A program made the translations under genes and the position numbers. Below the pieces are notes generated by a model that worked only from the letters and a program-made list of their open reading frames with translations, ran no database searches and had not been told where the DNA came from. A stretch of 64,000 bases of DNA from Culex pipiens pallens. Lineage: Eukaryota > Arthropoda > Insecta > Diptera > Culicidae. How positions within the stretch are numbered: the first letter of the stretch is position 1; each line of letters opens with the position of its first letter. The stretch covers positions 94,078,221 through 94,142,220 of the forward strand of contig NC_068938.1 in assembly GCF_016801865.2 (NCBI RefSeq). Reading direction: 5' to 3'. Below are positions 10,600 to 22,370 of this stretch, in pieces.

Positions 10600-11123
10600 A
10601 AAAAAAAGTTGTCCAAATTTAGTCAGCACAGCAAAAAAGTCCAGACTCGGTTATCCGAAGTTTCGATTATCCGAAATACGATTATCCGAAGGTTTGAATG
10701 AGCTTCGGATAAACAAATCATGAACAAAAAAAAATCGTTTTTTTCTCATACTTTCAACATTAAATTCGAGTTCTGTGATCCCGTTCTAGTCGAATTTTAA
10801 TGTTTAAATGCATTTTTTCAATATTTTGTCACTTTAGAATATTTAGTTTAGGTCAACAATGAAAAATAAGACAACGAAAGAAATTTCTTTTTTTTGTCAT
10901 TCGATATCCAAAGTTTCGATTATCCAAAGTGAATTTTTGCCAAGGACTTCGGATAATCGAGTCTAGACTGCATTTCAGTTCTTTTTGGTTTCCTAAACAA
11001 TTCCACAAAATTTTGGAACGATTGGTATAATCTCATTTTGCGATTCAGTTTGATATGGGATTTTTTATGGAAAAAAATCATTTTTTTGGATTGTGATTTA
11101 TAAAAAATCCACGTTTCAAGCTA
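10600..11123 (-). mobile_element. Copy of a dispersed inverted-repeat family, interrupted by a pogo-like MITE
   Basis: The segments 10600-10636 and 10971-11121 together match, in order, the right arm of the element at 60517-61172 in reverse (ttgtccaaatttagt.agcacagc, then ttcagttcttt.tggt.tcctaaacaa, then aaaatccacgtttca). The intervening 10637-10970 is an unrelated MITE, so the insertion order can be read directly. Confidence 0.65.
10637..10970. mobile_element. pogo/Tc-like MITE (GATTATCCGAAG family), copy 1
   Basis: Terminal inverted sequences are AGTCCAGACTCGGTTATCCG (left) and CGGATAATCGAGTCTAGACT (right). Internal repeats of CGATTATCCGAAG occur near both ends. The same family occurs at 56123-56496, with fragments at 19666-19722 and 39597-39653. 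There is no coding capacity. Confidence 0.75.
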
Positions 11124-11797
11124 ACGTCATGATTCGAATTCCCGGACGCTTCGAAACCCGGACACTTCATCTTGTTTTATCAATTATTTGGATATAAGTT
11201 CGCATTATGAATGTCAAAACTGTGTTATTTGATGAATTCCAACATCAACTTTCATTTCAAGTTTGTTTGAACGCTGTAGTTAATGCCAAAACAATTAAAT
11301 ACAATAAAATTATAAGTTTACCCAAAATGCGAAACATTTCAATTGAAATATTTCACAGGCGTTCGAAGCACCGGGAAGGCAAAGCAGAAATTTATGGTTT
11401 CGATTTCCTTAAATTCTAGCAAATTTTTATATAAACTATCGATTGTTTTGATGTTAACAGCTTATTTGAGACCTAAAGAATGCTATTCACTAACATTTCA
11501 GTCCAAATTTGTGCGATTCATAAGTAAAATCGAGTGTCCGGAATTCGAAGCAAAAGTGTCCGGATTTCGAATCAGCTTTTATCAGTGTCCGGGATTTGAA
11601 GCACAACAAGTCATTTTAATTTTAAAATTCTGATGAAAAATTGTTAGAAAAGACATATTTTGCCTGCATTTTCTTGAAACTGACTGTTCATACTACATCC
11701 TGATGATATTTCTACATTTCCAACTTATTATATGATGTTTTGCCAGCTATAACAAAAATGATGTACTACTAAGTGTCCGGATTTCGAATCATGACGT
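11124..11797. mobile_element. MITE with ACGTCATGATTCGAA termini and TA duplication
   Basis: The left end ACGTCATGATTCGAA and right end TTTCGAATCATGACGT are inverted, with TA on each side (11122-11123 and 11798-11799). Several internal copies of GTGTCCGGA(A/T)TTCGAA lie near the ends. The TA target suggests the Tc1/mariner/pogo supergroup. Two unremarkable ORFs inside are not genes. Confidence 0.75.
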
Positions 11798-11799
11798 TA

Positions 11800-12153
11800 T
11801 AATTGAGAAAAACGTGTTTCAATGTTTGACCAAATGTTTTAAACTCAAAACTAGAGCACATCATGTAAACAATAACAAACTTATTTAGTTAAGGAGCACA
11901 GAGAACATTTTACACAATGTCCATAAAAAAACAGGGTTGTTGTCGGAGTTCCGAGTTAACAAAAATGTGAACCGAAGAAGTACCTTTAGAGCGTCAAACA
12001 GTATCCCGGGGTATTTTTAAAATGGTCATAGTAACCGTTTTTAATACATTTGTTAAGTTTTTAAAGCGTAAAAACGTGGAATAAGTTGTCTGCCGCTAAC
12101 TAGTGATAATTTGACTACAATATGATCAGGGACAGCAGTTGGAAATTTCAGTT
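11800..12153. other. Non-coding stretch
   Basis: I see no gene or clear repeat boundary in this AT-rich interval between two transposon nests. Confidence 0.4.
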
Positions 12154-12344
12154 TAGGGGAAAGTGGGGCAAGTGTAACACACTAAGGAGTTGCTCGTTAT
12201 AACTCATTAAAATCGTTAAAAAATCTGTCGGATTTTTTATAATCATCTTATTTCAGGTCTCGACTAAGACTTTGATAGAACAAGTTTTTGAACATATCCT
12301 GTTTAAAATGTAAAAAAAATGATTTTTTTTTATTTTCCGTACAT

Positions 12345-13845
12345 GAGCAGTTCTCTAGGATTTCGGTCATTCGATTTTTTTTTGTATTTTTTAATCCGAC
12401 TGAAACTTTTTTGGTGCCTTCGGTATGCCCAAAGAAGCCATTTTGCATCATTAGTTTGTCCATATAATTTTCCATACAAATTCGGCAGCTGTCCATACAA
12501 AAATGATGTATGAAAATTCAAAAATCTGTATCTTTTGAAGGAATTTTTTGATCGATTTGGTGTCTTCGGCAAAGTTGTAGGTATGGATACGGACTACACT
12601 GGAAAAAAATAATACACGGTAAAAAAAATTTGGTGATTTTTTTATTTAACTTTTTATCACTAAAACTTGATTTACAAAAAAACACTATTTTTAATTTTTT
12701 TTATTTTTTGATATGTTTTAGAAGGCATAAAATGCCAACTTTTCAGAAATTTCCAGGTTGTGCAAAAAATCACTGACCGAGTTATGAATTTTTTAATCAA
12801 TACTGATTTTTTCAAAAAATCGAAATTTTGGTCGTAAAAATTTTTCAACTAACATTTCACAAAGGCCAAACATTCAATATTACGCCCTTTTAAAATGTTT
12901 GTCTTGATTTGAAAATTCCAAAAATATTTTTTTCGAAAAGATCGGAAAATTTCACAATTGTTTCATATATTAACATTGAAAATCGGACCATTAGTTGCTG
13001 AGATATTGACGATAGAAAATGGTGGGTTGTTTGGGTGAAACTTAGAAAACATCAATTTTCCTGTTTTTAAACCTTTGCATTGCAATATCTCAGCAACTAA
13101 AGGTCGTATCAACATAGTCCGAATAAGAAAAATATAGAGAATTTTCTCAGCTTTTCAAAAATATTTTTTTCAAAACTGGGCAAACATGTGCACTAATTTA
13201 AAAAAATGAAAAACTGCGACTATTTTCAAAAAAGTCACTTAAATATGGCTATAACTTGAAAACGGTGCACTTTATCAAAATTTGACTAAAGTACTTTTTG
13301 ATTGCAAATTTGATTTTACATCGAAAAATGAAGTTGAAAAATTTTTACGACCAAAATTTCGATTTTTTGAAAAAATCAGTATTGATTAAAAAATTCATAA
13401 CTCGGTCAGTGATTTTTTGCACAACCTGGAAATTTCTGAAAAGTTGGCATTTTATGTCTTCTAAAACATATCAAAAAATAAAAAAAAATAAAAATAGTGT
13501 TTTTTTGTAAATCAAGTTTTGGTGATAAAAAGTTAAATAAAAAAATCACCAAATTTTTTTTACCGTGTATTATTTTTTTCCAGTGTAGTCCGTATCCATA
13601 CCTACAACTTTGCCGAAGACACCAAATCGATCAAAAAATTCCTTCAAAAGATACAGATTTTTGAATTTTCATACATCATTTTTGTATGGACAGCTGCCGA
13701 ATTTGTATGGAAAATTATATGGACAAACTAATGATGCAAAATGGCTTCTTTGGGCATACCGAAGGCACCAAAAAAGTTTCAGCCGGATTAAAAAATACAA
13801 AAATTAAAATTGAAGAAAAAAGACCGATTTCGTAGAGAATTGCTC
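12345..13845. mobile_element. Large foldback element, copy 1 (1.5 kb), 4-bp duplication ACAT
   Basis: It begins GAGCAGTTCTCTAGGATTTC and ends GATTTCGTAGAGAATTGCTC, flanked by ACAT at 12341-12344 and 13846-13849. The outer arms (12345-12850 and about 13330-13845) are extended reverse complements. Compared with the copy at 36702-38641, the left arm has lost an internal segment after about 12847. The 65-codon ORF visible in each arm is a by-product of repeat sequence. Confidence 0.85.
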
Positions 13846-14543
13846 ACATTCTACTCAACTAGTGGGACAAGACGAACAACTCTCTGAGGAAAGAGGAATA
13901 ATGCATGAAACAACATGTTAATTTGCTAACAATTGAACTGTTATCACTTAGATACATCAGATTAGAATGTATTTGAAACGTTTCTTCCAATTTTAGATTA
14001 AATAATAATATTTTACTATAAATTTGATCGTTTTTAACGAAAAAAAAAATATTTAGATGATAAATAGTAAACTTTCATAATATTACTATATTTTGTGTGG
14101 ACAATTTTTTTTATCAACTGTCTATCAGTTTTTAAGTAATTTTATGTATTTATTTCCCAATAAAATATGTTGTTACAGCAATTCGTATTTTTTTCCATAC
14201 TAAAAATCCTTATGATACACTTGGCCCCACCTGAACAAGATTTTTTAAAAGCTCTCAACAAAAATAACCAAAAGTTAAATCATACTTTATAATAGGTGCA
14301 AGTCATTGATAGGGACACTAATGATCTAGAAAAAATAGCATTTTGATAAAATGAGCCTTAAAACGAACCCTAAGCCTTATTTTGTACTTTCCAAAAATTA
14401 TAAGAAAACTAAGGTTTTGACAAAAACTTCATTCAATCTTAAGCCCCGTGGCGTTTACGTCGTTTTAGCGGTTATGAGGTAGTAGAATCAGCTAATTGCA
14501 TTGCTAGTAACAATTCCTCATACTGGAAAAAAATCAAAAGTGT
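13846..14543. other. Non-coding AT-rich part of the host inverted-terminus element
   Basis: No gene is visible. A tgatacacttggccccacc phrase at 14213-14231 resembles the element's own terminal motif in inverse orientation. Confidence 0.4.
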
Positions 14544-14555
14544 AAAAATTACGGC

Positions 14556-14949
14556 TGTCCGGTACAGTGGAGTAGGGGTAAGTGTGGTTGCCTCTCACCC
14601 AGTCGGCTTGGGTTCGATCCCAGACGGTCCCGGTAGCATTTTTCGATACGAGTTTTGTCTGATCAAGCCTTCCGTCTAACGGTCTAACCTAGAGAGTTAG
14701 GTCGTTAGCTCCTGGATTGAGTAGGAGTCGTCTCCCTGGGTCATGTCTCGGTGAAGTCGCTGGTAGGCAGTTGGACTCACATCCAAAGGTCGTCAGTTCG
14801 AATCCCGGGGTGGATGGAAGCTAAGGTGTAAAAAGAGGTTTGCAATTGCCTCAACAATCAAGCCTTCGGACACTTAGTTTCGAGTAGGAATCTCGCAATC
14901 GAGAACGCCAAGGCAATGCCGTAGAGCGAATAATTTGAATTTGATTTTA
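14556..14949 (+). mobile_element. Dimeric tRNA-derived SINE, copy 1
   Basis: It contains two tRNA-like modules. The first carries CCTCTCACCCAG followed by the B-box GGTTCGATCCC. The second carries GGACTCACATCC followed by AGTTCGAATCCC. A shared body follows (gtttgcaattgcctcaaca ... agcgaataatttga). The 12-bp duplication AAAAATTACGGC flanks it (14544-14555 and 14950-14961). Two tRNA heads recall the published Culex Twin SINEs; identity with that family was not tested. RNA polymerase III boxes are internal. Confidence 0.85.
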
Positions 14950-15027
14950 AAAAATTACGGCCGTACGAGCGATTGTTCGTCTTGCCCCACCTTCCCCTAC
15001 TTAATTTTGCTTTAGATTAAAAAAAAA

Positions 15028-15268
15028 ACAAATTGTTCGCTCTGCAGCTTGCCCTGGTGATCTCGATTGCGAGATTCCTACTCGAAACTAGGTGTCCAAA
15101 GGCTCGATTGTTGAGGCAATTGCAAACTTTTTTTTACACCTATATAAGCGTCCATTCACCTCGAGATTTGGATTGTGATTCCAGCTGCCTACCAGCGACT
15201 CCAGCGAGACAGGACCCAGGGAGACGACTCCTACACCTGGACTGAACTAACGACCTAACCTCTAGCCA
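15028..15268 (-). mobile_element. Dimeric SINE, 5'-truncated copy on - strand
   Basis: The reverse complement matches the second tRNA-like module and 3' body of the SINEs at 14556, 20039 and 22371. The first tRNA module is absent, as expected for 5' truncation. Several internal differences, including a divergent segment near 15135-15165, make this the most decayed copy. Confidence 0.75.
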
Positions 15269-16070
15269 AAAATTCACGTTTTGATCATTCTGGGCGTATT
15301 GATTTGGGTAACACATTTTATGTCATCGATCCTTTGTTTGGGTGTAGATTTTAGATTTCTTCAATTGCACTTACTTTTGCTTTTATTTCATTTTAACACA
15401 TAGAGTTGTGTGAAGTGCATTCCTGATTATTTTGTTTAAACAGTTTAACTGGTTTAACATTTCTCCAGTAGAAATTTAACGACCAAAGCCAGAGCACCAT
15501 AAAACCCGTGTTAACTAGCCCTTTACACGGCCCACAATGTACCATCACAAGTCAGCCTGGCCGGTCATCATGTTCAGACATCCATCGCTCTAGAGTGCTC
15601 ATACTTTTTGCAGTTCCATCACTTGATATACTCGTTTAGCAAGATCGTAAATTTTATCGCATAAACTCCAGAGTCGTCACATGCAGCAGCTCGTTCTCTC
15701 GTGTTGGCCCAGCGAATTGGTTGCAATCTGGATGCGTTTCATTTGCATCCACCATGATTAGAACCTGCGCTGCGGAGAGAGCAATGTGACTTTGCGCGGC
15801 GCGTTTTCCGCCCTGATGTTTTTGTTATTAGAAGTGGAGCTAAACTAAACCATGCGCGAGCACTACAACAGTATTGTTTATTTGCATACGCGGATCATGT
15901 GCCACCGCCGTACAGAGCGAGGATTTGTTTACATGCGTCACATTTATTTTAGAACTATGACATAATTTCACTCTTTTTTGCAACTGACAACGATATTTAC
16001 ATGTGGTGCACCACTCCTTCCAATGTCTCCGACATTGTTATGCAAATTGACGCACTGTCGCGCGCGCTTT

Positions 16071-16111
16071 ACCATAATAGAGGCGCGCAGCTGTCAAGTT
16101 GCCATAATGGC
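16071..16111. promoter_or_regulatory. Motif cluster: ACCATAATAG, CAGCTGTCA, GCCATAATGGC
   Basis: Within 41 bases lie ACCATAATAG (16071-16080), CAGCTGTCA (16088-16096) and GCCATAATGGC (16101-16111), set in GCGCGC-rich DNA. This is the same ordered pairing of CTGTCA and GCCATAATGG seen at 31914-31935. Candidate regulatory element; function inferred. Confidence 0.4.
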
Positions 16112-16984
16112 TGCCCGTTAGGGCGCTTTCAGCTAATAAACCAGAGCACATCTTGCCCAATTCGATTGAATGTGTAAAACTTTCACACATAGGCTTGTTT
16201 GTTTATCATTTGTTTTGTAGCTCATCAAAAGAAACATGAGATCTCGCAAGATTCTGTGGTAGTGTCTCTACTGATTGATCGTTCAAACACATGGTCCAAA
16301 CAGTGTGTATTTCCAGAGAACTTTTGCTCAATACGGCAAGCAGTGACACGGTTTGCAGTATTGCGACTTCCTCAACCCAGAACAAACGATTCCCTGGCCG
16401 AAAAAAAAAACACCCAAAACCTGCAAAAGATGACGACATGGTGTGTGATCGACGGTGACGGTTTGTTTGTACAGAAGGGAAAAAATCGAGAAAATCTTAA
16501 AACGGGAAACGCGCCTAAAAGAAACGCACAGCTAAACGATTTTTCATAACCAAAACAAAAATCCAAAACCGGCTCATCTGCATGCATATGGAGCCGCTGC
16601 GAGGGTGTACAAACTCAAAATACGACGACCGGCGACGATACCTTGGACTTAGAATCGCCACAAGACGAATGGGCGTTCATAGAGAGGAAAGCTGGAAACG
16701 GGAACATGTGTTCCACAACGTGCCGAGATACGTGGTCTCCACGAGGGCAAGATGAATGGCTTTTTAAGAGTTGGACCTCAAGCCAAAGGCCAACACGATA
16801 TTTTATTCCGGACTTTCAACGGGTCTTATCCGAGGTTGCACCTTTGGCATAGTTTTCACGTCCGGAGACCGGAATAATTTCACGCTAAATTATTAGGTCA
16901 CAATTAAGAACCCTTCTCGACTGAAAGTGGGGGCGTGGGCAGTCGAAATCAATTTATCGACGTGTGACGCTCCCCTCGGTTGTA

Positions 16985-17036
16985 GCCATAATGGCGACCA
17001 CCATAAAACGTCTGACAGCTCGCCGCGCCATAATGA
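16985..17036. promoter_or_regulatory. Motif cluster: GCCATAATGGC, CTGACAGCT, GCCATAATGAC
   Basis: GCCATAATGGC (16985-16995), CTGACAGCT (17012-17020) and GCCATAATGAC (17026-17036) lie within 52 bases, with ACCATAAAACG between them. This is the second island within 0.9 kb carrying the composite motif. Candidate regulatory element; function inferred. Confidence 0.4.
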
Positions 17037-19060
17037 CGCAACCCGGCCAAATCTCCGCTCGCATTTGTCCTGGCGTCCGATTTGCACGCGCTTGATGCGC
17101 TTTTAAAACCCCACAATTTGTGGAATGAGAAAATTACAGTCCTGTGCCGTGCCAGGGCCAGGTTTGGGGCACCAGCCAGACCGATTTCCACCGCTGAGTG
17201 CTGATTTTAGGGTTTTCTCTGCCTGGATGCACCGCGCGGCATCCAGCTTTTATTAGAAGAGATGATGTTTGATTGATCGGGACCGCTCTGTGTGTTCGTG
17301 GATCTGGGAAAACCTGTTTGATGTGCGTTTATGCTGCTGAAATTTGCTGATGTTGGAATGCACAAAACATTTCTCATTTGTTGAGGATTCTTCTGACCGG
17401 CAGCGAAATTATGGGAAAGTATAATTTCTATCAGACTTTAAAAATGCTTAAAGACTGCCGCCCATAGATGTTTTGTACCACCATCGAGTCTAGAATGATA
17501 GTGTAACGTAGGTTCTATGCATTGCTAAAGACAACTTTCTGTTATTGTTGAAAGTGAGCATTAAATGCTGTAAATAATCAACAAAAAACATCGACGATGT
17601 TTGTGCCATAAATAGAAGCCGCTACCGCGGTCAGTCATCGATGATTGTTTATTTGCTTTCCCGAGAGATTGTTTGGATTTGTTATATTGTAAAAACATAA
17701 AAAAATACAAAAAAAACGAAGTTTTATTTACTCCCAGCGCGGCATCTGTTGTGACCTCGGATGAATGGAATCGATTCACTCTTCCAGTATCCTCAGTCGT
17801 CATTCCTCCGTCAAAATAAGGGGAAGTCTCGTTGACAAAGTATGCACTTGACTCTCTTTGCGAAGATCGCTCGCTGATCACTCTCGGCATCATCATCATC
17901 GTTTTCATGAGTCCCACGCCTTTTCCTTGACTTTAATGTTTGCCATCAATTTGCAACGAAGCGTGCAGTCACTACTCTGGATGTGCAGTTTTGAGTCGAG
18001 ACCCCAACCAAGTTGAAGAAAATCTCGGCCGCGAAACACACACAAGGGCAACATATGGTTTTCTCATTGGGAACTCCACACTGAGATTCTTTTTCCAATC
18101 TTTTAACAGGAAAAATCAGAAATGAAGTAACACGATTGTATGTATCAATCATTAGAGACCAGATCTTTTACAACCACTTTGAGTTATTTGATCATCTTTT
18201 AGATAAATACGCACAACCGTTTAAGTACATTGATGGGCTAACAGTTTTATTTGTTCTACAAATTATCAACTCAAGGCAGTCAATTCTTTATAAAAAAAAC
18301 CATTTGCATAAATTTGCAACCAAAAATCAAGCCATAATATTTCGATAAAATTGTCAACAAAATACGAGGGTCGTAATTTTTGTGGAATATCCACAAGATT
18401 TTAGCTCTACCGAACAGGAGTGACCGAGTTTAAAGCTTAATTGATTTTGAAAACAATTTATCGTGGGGAAGAAGAAACCCTTTAGGAGGTCTTCGTCTAT
18501 TCTGGTACAAGGTACTTCAATTTTTTTTTAAATATTTATTTCTGATCATCAAAAATTCATATGCTTGTCCGGTTTTCTGCGTAAATACAAATATTACAAG
18601 TAACTCTGAAAGTTTATGTTTTCATAAAAAAAACATCTTACGATATTAAAAAAAAATCTATGGTAAAAATATATACCAAATTTTATTTTAATATTGAAGC
18701 CGATTGCAAACAGTAAATACCGATTTTTTTTCTATTTTAATCTGAATTTATATTTTGAGACGTTTGGTATATTTGTAAAATTGAAGAAGATTGCATCCAA
18801 CAACCTGGTTTCACAGTATAAACTTTAACATGTATTCCTCAGATTCAAAGGATTAATCAAAATTGAATAAGTCCATTTTCAATTATCCAAAGTCCTAGAA
18901 CAAAGGTCTGCATGAACAAATCGCCCTCTTTTTTGACGATTTTCTAATAAACTTTTTTTTTGTTATAACTGTAGCTCTGCAACTATTTTAGAAAAAAGAC
19001 TTTCTACAGGTTGCATTTAATAAAAAAAAATGTCCAAGGAATTCGATAAAAATAAAATTT

Positions 19061-19311
19061 GCAGACCTCAATCTAAAATGAACCATTGACGAGAAACAGC
19101 GATTTTACTGAAAAAAGTTTGATTTTGCGCAGCACTCGGAAGTACATGGTGTACTTTTCAACAAAAAGGGATGAATCCGCATAGTTCGGTTTTTATATGT
19201 GAGAAACTTATTTCGGATTTGAATTCATAGGACAGATTGCTGCGCAAAATCAAACTTTTTTCAGTAAAATCGCTGTTTCTCGCCAATAGTACATTTTAGT
19301 TTGAGGTCTGC
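19061..19311. mobile_element. Short inverted-repeat element (GCAGACCTCAA termini)
   Basis: Left GCAGACCTCAATCTAAAATG and right ACATTTTAGTTTGAGGTCTGC are inverted. Inside, TTTACTGAAAAAAGTTTGAT / ATCAAACTTTTTTCAGTAAA extend the arms to about 85 bases around a loop of about 75 bases. No target duplication was resolved. Confidence 0.7.
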
Positions 19312-19665
19312 ATTGATTATAATGTAGAATTATATGATAAAATAAAACAAATAAAAATAAAACAAATAAAAATATAAGGAATTAGTAAAAACTGAATTTT
19401 AATACTTTAAATATTAAAATATAATGTTAGGGGGCATTTTAGGGTTAAAAATATATTTTTATCAAATTCCTTGGACAATTTTCTATAAAATGCAAAAATA
19501 GAGGGATAGTCCAATCAGCACCAAACTTGGGGTTTCTGTTAACTATCGATAGATGAATGTTCCCTCCAAGTTTGGACCAAATCGGTGAAGGTCGAGTCCA
19601 AAAGTGTACCCAGTTGACCTGGAATGACCCATATACTAAAATTAAAAAATATATATATTGTTTTT

Positions 19666-19722
19666 TGTGACTTCGGATAATCGAATATCGGACTATGGAG
19701 ACTTCGAATAATCGATTCGAGG
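19666..19722. repeat. Fragment of the GATTATCCGAAG MITE family
   Basis: Two imperfect copies of CTTCGGATAATCGA-type sequence (gacttcggataatcgaa; gacttcgaataatcgattcg) match the subterminal repeats of the MITEs at 10637 and 56123. The rest of the element is not recognisable here. Confidence 0.5.
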
Positions 19723-19840
19723 TAATAATTGTCCAACAAAAAAAAAGTTTTTGTTTCTTTGAACAATAATAAGAGAGACGTTTTATACAATACAAAAAAA
19801 ACAATTATGTTTGAATTCTCTAACTTAAAATAAAATAATA

Positions 19841-19995
19841 GTAGTTTATGCTTGGTTTATGCAACAAGTTTCAGCTTAAGACGTACAATTGTCCAACGAA
19901 CTTTATCGAGTAGGATAAATATGGCGAGTGCTGAAAAAACAAGTTTTGCCACGAGCTGTACACAAAACTTTTTTTTTTTTGCAATTCCGGTCAAC
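19841..19995. repeat. Dispersed repeat shared with 58120-58285
   Basis: The phrases tagtagtttatg..caacaag, gataaatatggcgagtgctgaaaaaacaagttttgc (here interrupted by small differences) and tttttgcaattcc occur in the same order at 58120-58285. A shorter inverted relative lies at 49158-49240. Non-coding. Confidence 0.55.
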
Positions 19996-20038
19996 ATTCT
20001 TTGAATTGGAATTATTTAGTGCAACGTTTGTTTTCCCG

Positions 20039-20458
20039 GTTTTGTTTGCCGGGACCCGTGGTGTAGGGGTAAGCGTGGTTGCCTCTCACCCAGTCGGCCT
20101 GGGTTTAATCCCAGAAGGTTCCGGTGGCATTTTTCGAGACGAGATTTGTCTGATCACGCCTTCCTACGGAAATTGAAGAAAATGTTGGTCCCGGTCTAAC
20201 CTAGAGGGTTAGGTCGTTAGCTCAGTCCAGGTGTAGGAGTCGTCTCCCTGGGTCCTGTCTCGATGGAGTCGCTGGTAGGCAGTTGGACTCACAATCCAAA
20301 GGTCGTCAGTTCGAATCCCAGGGTGGATGGAAGCTGCTTAGGTGTAAAAAGAGGTTTGCAATTGCCTCAACAATTAAGCCTTCGAACGCGTAGTTTCGAG
20401 TAGGAATCTCGCAATTGAGAACGCCAAGGCAATGCTGTAGAGCGAATAATTTGATTTT
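20039..20458 (+). mobile_element. Dimeric tRNA-derived SINE, copy 2
   Basis: It has the same architecture as copy 1: a first module with a clear acceptor-like GGGACC start and TGGTGTAGGGGTAAGCG, and a second module with GTTGGACTCACAATCCAA and AGTTCGAATCCC, then the shared body. It is flanked by the 13-bp duplication GTTTGTTTTCCCG (20026-20038 and 20459-20471). The B-box of the first module has decayed to GGTTTAATCCC. Confidence 0.88.
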
Positions 20459-20471
20459 GTTTGTTTTCCCG

Positions 20472-22358
20472 CTTGAAAGTTTTTTTCGTCAAGATAAGAA
20501 TCAAATTCCAAAACACAAAGTATATTACGTTTCGATACAAGTGATGAAAAGAAGAACTTTTCTGCACTCAAATGGAGGCTGAAAAGTACTTTTTAAGTAA
20601 AGTTATTTTTGGCGATGAAAATCAGAACGTTTCTTCATTCGGAAAAGTAAGCAGCTTCACAATGTTTTTGTCAAAAAAAAATGATATTCTCTACAACAAA
20701 TTACTTTTCATAACCTTAACCTTCAAAAGGCAACTTTTCTATTTAAAAATTTATCTGCACCATCAAAGCACTTCAACAAGTCCTTATTGCAACTTTTACC
20801 TTTTTGTAGTTATTTAAATTATAAACTAGATTTAACCAACAACTTAAAATATGTCTTAGAAACTCTCAAAATTGAACAACCTCCTCTACGAAATGCCCGG
20901 GATATTTAAACCTCGCACCACAATCCCCCATTTCCTCCTTTAACTTTGGTGGACCCCTGAATCACGGGGCCCAAAGAAGAGGTCCCAAATTCATTGCCAT
21001 GATCTTTTTATTATTATTTCTTCCCCTCCGAGGGCACCTTCCGCACGGGACGTCCTTCTAGAGCGCACCGTCACCGTCTGTGACCCTCGCCGAAACAGGT
21101 TTTCTGGCATCTTTTGGGTCAAAGGAAGTGGCGGAAAAGGGGTTAAGTCCAAGGAAAGTGGCGCGATGCAATTTTTCAATCTCTGGGTCCGAGGCGCGCA
21201 GGCTTTTGATGCAGCTAAATATGCATTGCAAAAACAAACTCACGAACGCCGCCAAACTCTGGAGAGTTCAGAGCTTTGTTTTATTATTTTTGTTATTTTG
21301 GGAGACCCTCATCGAACGGTATTGGGACGGGTGGCGTGAATCTGGCGGGCTTTTCCTGATGTGGGTCTTGTCACGACAGCTTCTCGGTGTTGGCCACATT
21401 AGCGTGTTCAATTTGTTTAAGAGTGCTATAACTTCTTTGTTTCCCCTGTTTCTTCTTCTTGCCAGCACTGAAAACATATGAGAAGAATCGGTTCCACCGC
21501 CAAAGAGAAAATGCCGGGGAAATCATTATGATTATCGGAGCTCCCCCCCTTTATTGGGCCCGGGGAAGCCGCAGAAAGTTCAGCGTGAAAGTAAACTGCA
21601 ACTTAATACGAAGTTTAAGTTTGCATTTTCCATTATGCATATGGAAGGTTGGGGAGAAATTTTACTGAATACAGGCGTCGACTTTGTTTTTTGAAAAGAA
21701 AAAAAAACAACGTTCTCCCTTTTCCAGTGCCGAACCAATCTGATCGAAATATAAACCTCGCAATTGAATGCGAGTGCGAAATTCCAAAAAAAAAGTGATA
21801 GCGACACGATTTTCCAATAAAGCCATTGGCGATAATCTGTGACCAATGAAACTGTGCGCGCTGAAGCTTATTATTGCATTTTCTTGTCTGTCGATAATGA
21901 TTGCATCGAAAATTGTGTACTCGTCAAAGGGCTTGATTTATTTTCGTGAACAACTCGAAAATTTAAGAACAGTGGTAACATTTGAAACATAATTCAAAAA
22001 TTTGACAAGAGATTTAAATATCAGAGCAATTTTAAAAAGAGAAAAAACAATTGAAGGAGAAATACACTAAAATGCTGAGTGGTTTGCAAACATTACCAAT
22101 TAAAAAAAAGATTCTCACTGTTTCACAGTTGTTCTCATATGGATACTTAATTATTAGTTGATTTCATTTAGAAACTTTTTCTAGGTGCTGAAATCGAAAG
22201 CCAATGTGTTTATGAGTCACGGATGATGAATTGCAATAAATTCTGTTCTCCATAGGTATTTTTTGTGAGAACTTTAATTTTGGAAAAAGCAATTTTTGCT
22301 CACATAACTCACATTATTGTGAAGATAATAATTTTTTAAAAAGAAAATTCAATAATAC
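20472..22358. other. Non-coding region
   Basis: No coding exon or repeat with a partner in the window is visible. The segment 20880-21850 is moderately GC-rich and includes an unbiased 133-codon + strand ORF (21080-21481) that I do not consider real. Confidence 0.4.
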
Positions 22359-22370
22359 ATACATTACAAC

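Larger units (their letters stand above)
12156..14997. mobile_element. Inverted-terminus element (GGGGAARGTGGGGCAAG) hosting two later insertions
   Basis: The left end GGGGAAAGTGGGGCAAG (12156) and right end CTTGCCCCACCTTCCCC (ending 14997) are inverted with one mismatch, and both are bordered by TA. After removing the 1.5 kb foldback (12345-13845) and the SINE (14556-14949), roughly 0.93 kb of host element remains, AT-rich and non-coding. A TA duplication suggests a Tc1/mariner-like origin. Confidence 0.65.
15269..19060. other. Long non-coding region with GC-richer islands
   Basis: No coding exon could be supported. The islands at about 15650-16160 and 16560-17260 are richer in GC than the flanks, have no repeat partners in the window, and hold GCCATAATGGC-type sites. 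An ORF on the - strand at 17561-17917 has no codon bias. The segment 18370-19060 is AT-rich and featureless. Confidence 0.4.

Noticed and set aside
13610..13807. 65-codon ORF (MPKTPNRSKNSFKRYRF...) that recurs at 38406, 34805 and, on the other strand, at 12330 and 36653
   Set aside because: It lies in the arms of the foldback family and is conserved only because the repeat is; it has no codon bias and overlaps the inverted arm.
17561..17917. 118-codon - strand ORF beginning MGLMKTMMMMPRV
   Set aside because: Low complexity and poly-A/T derived segments, no codon bias, and no splice context.
20026..20471. Single tRNA gene plus unrelated downstream tRNA
   Set aside because: The 13-bp duplication encloses both modules together, so they moved as one dimeric SINE.
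21080..21481. 133-codon + strand ORF in a GC-richer segment
   Set aside because: Third-position composition is not biased and no family is recognisable.
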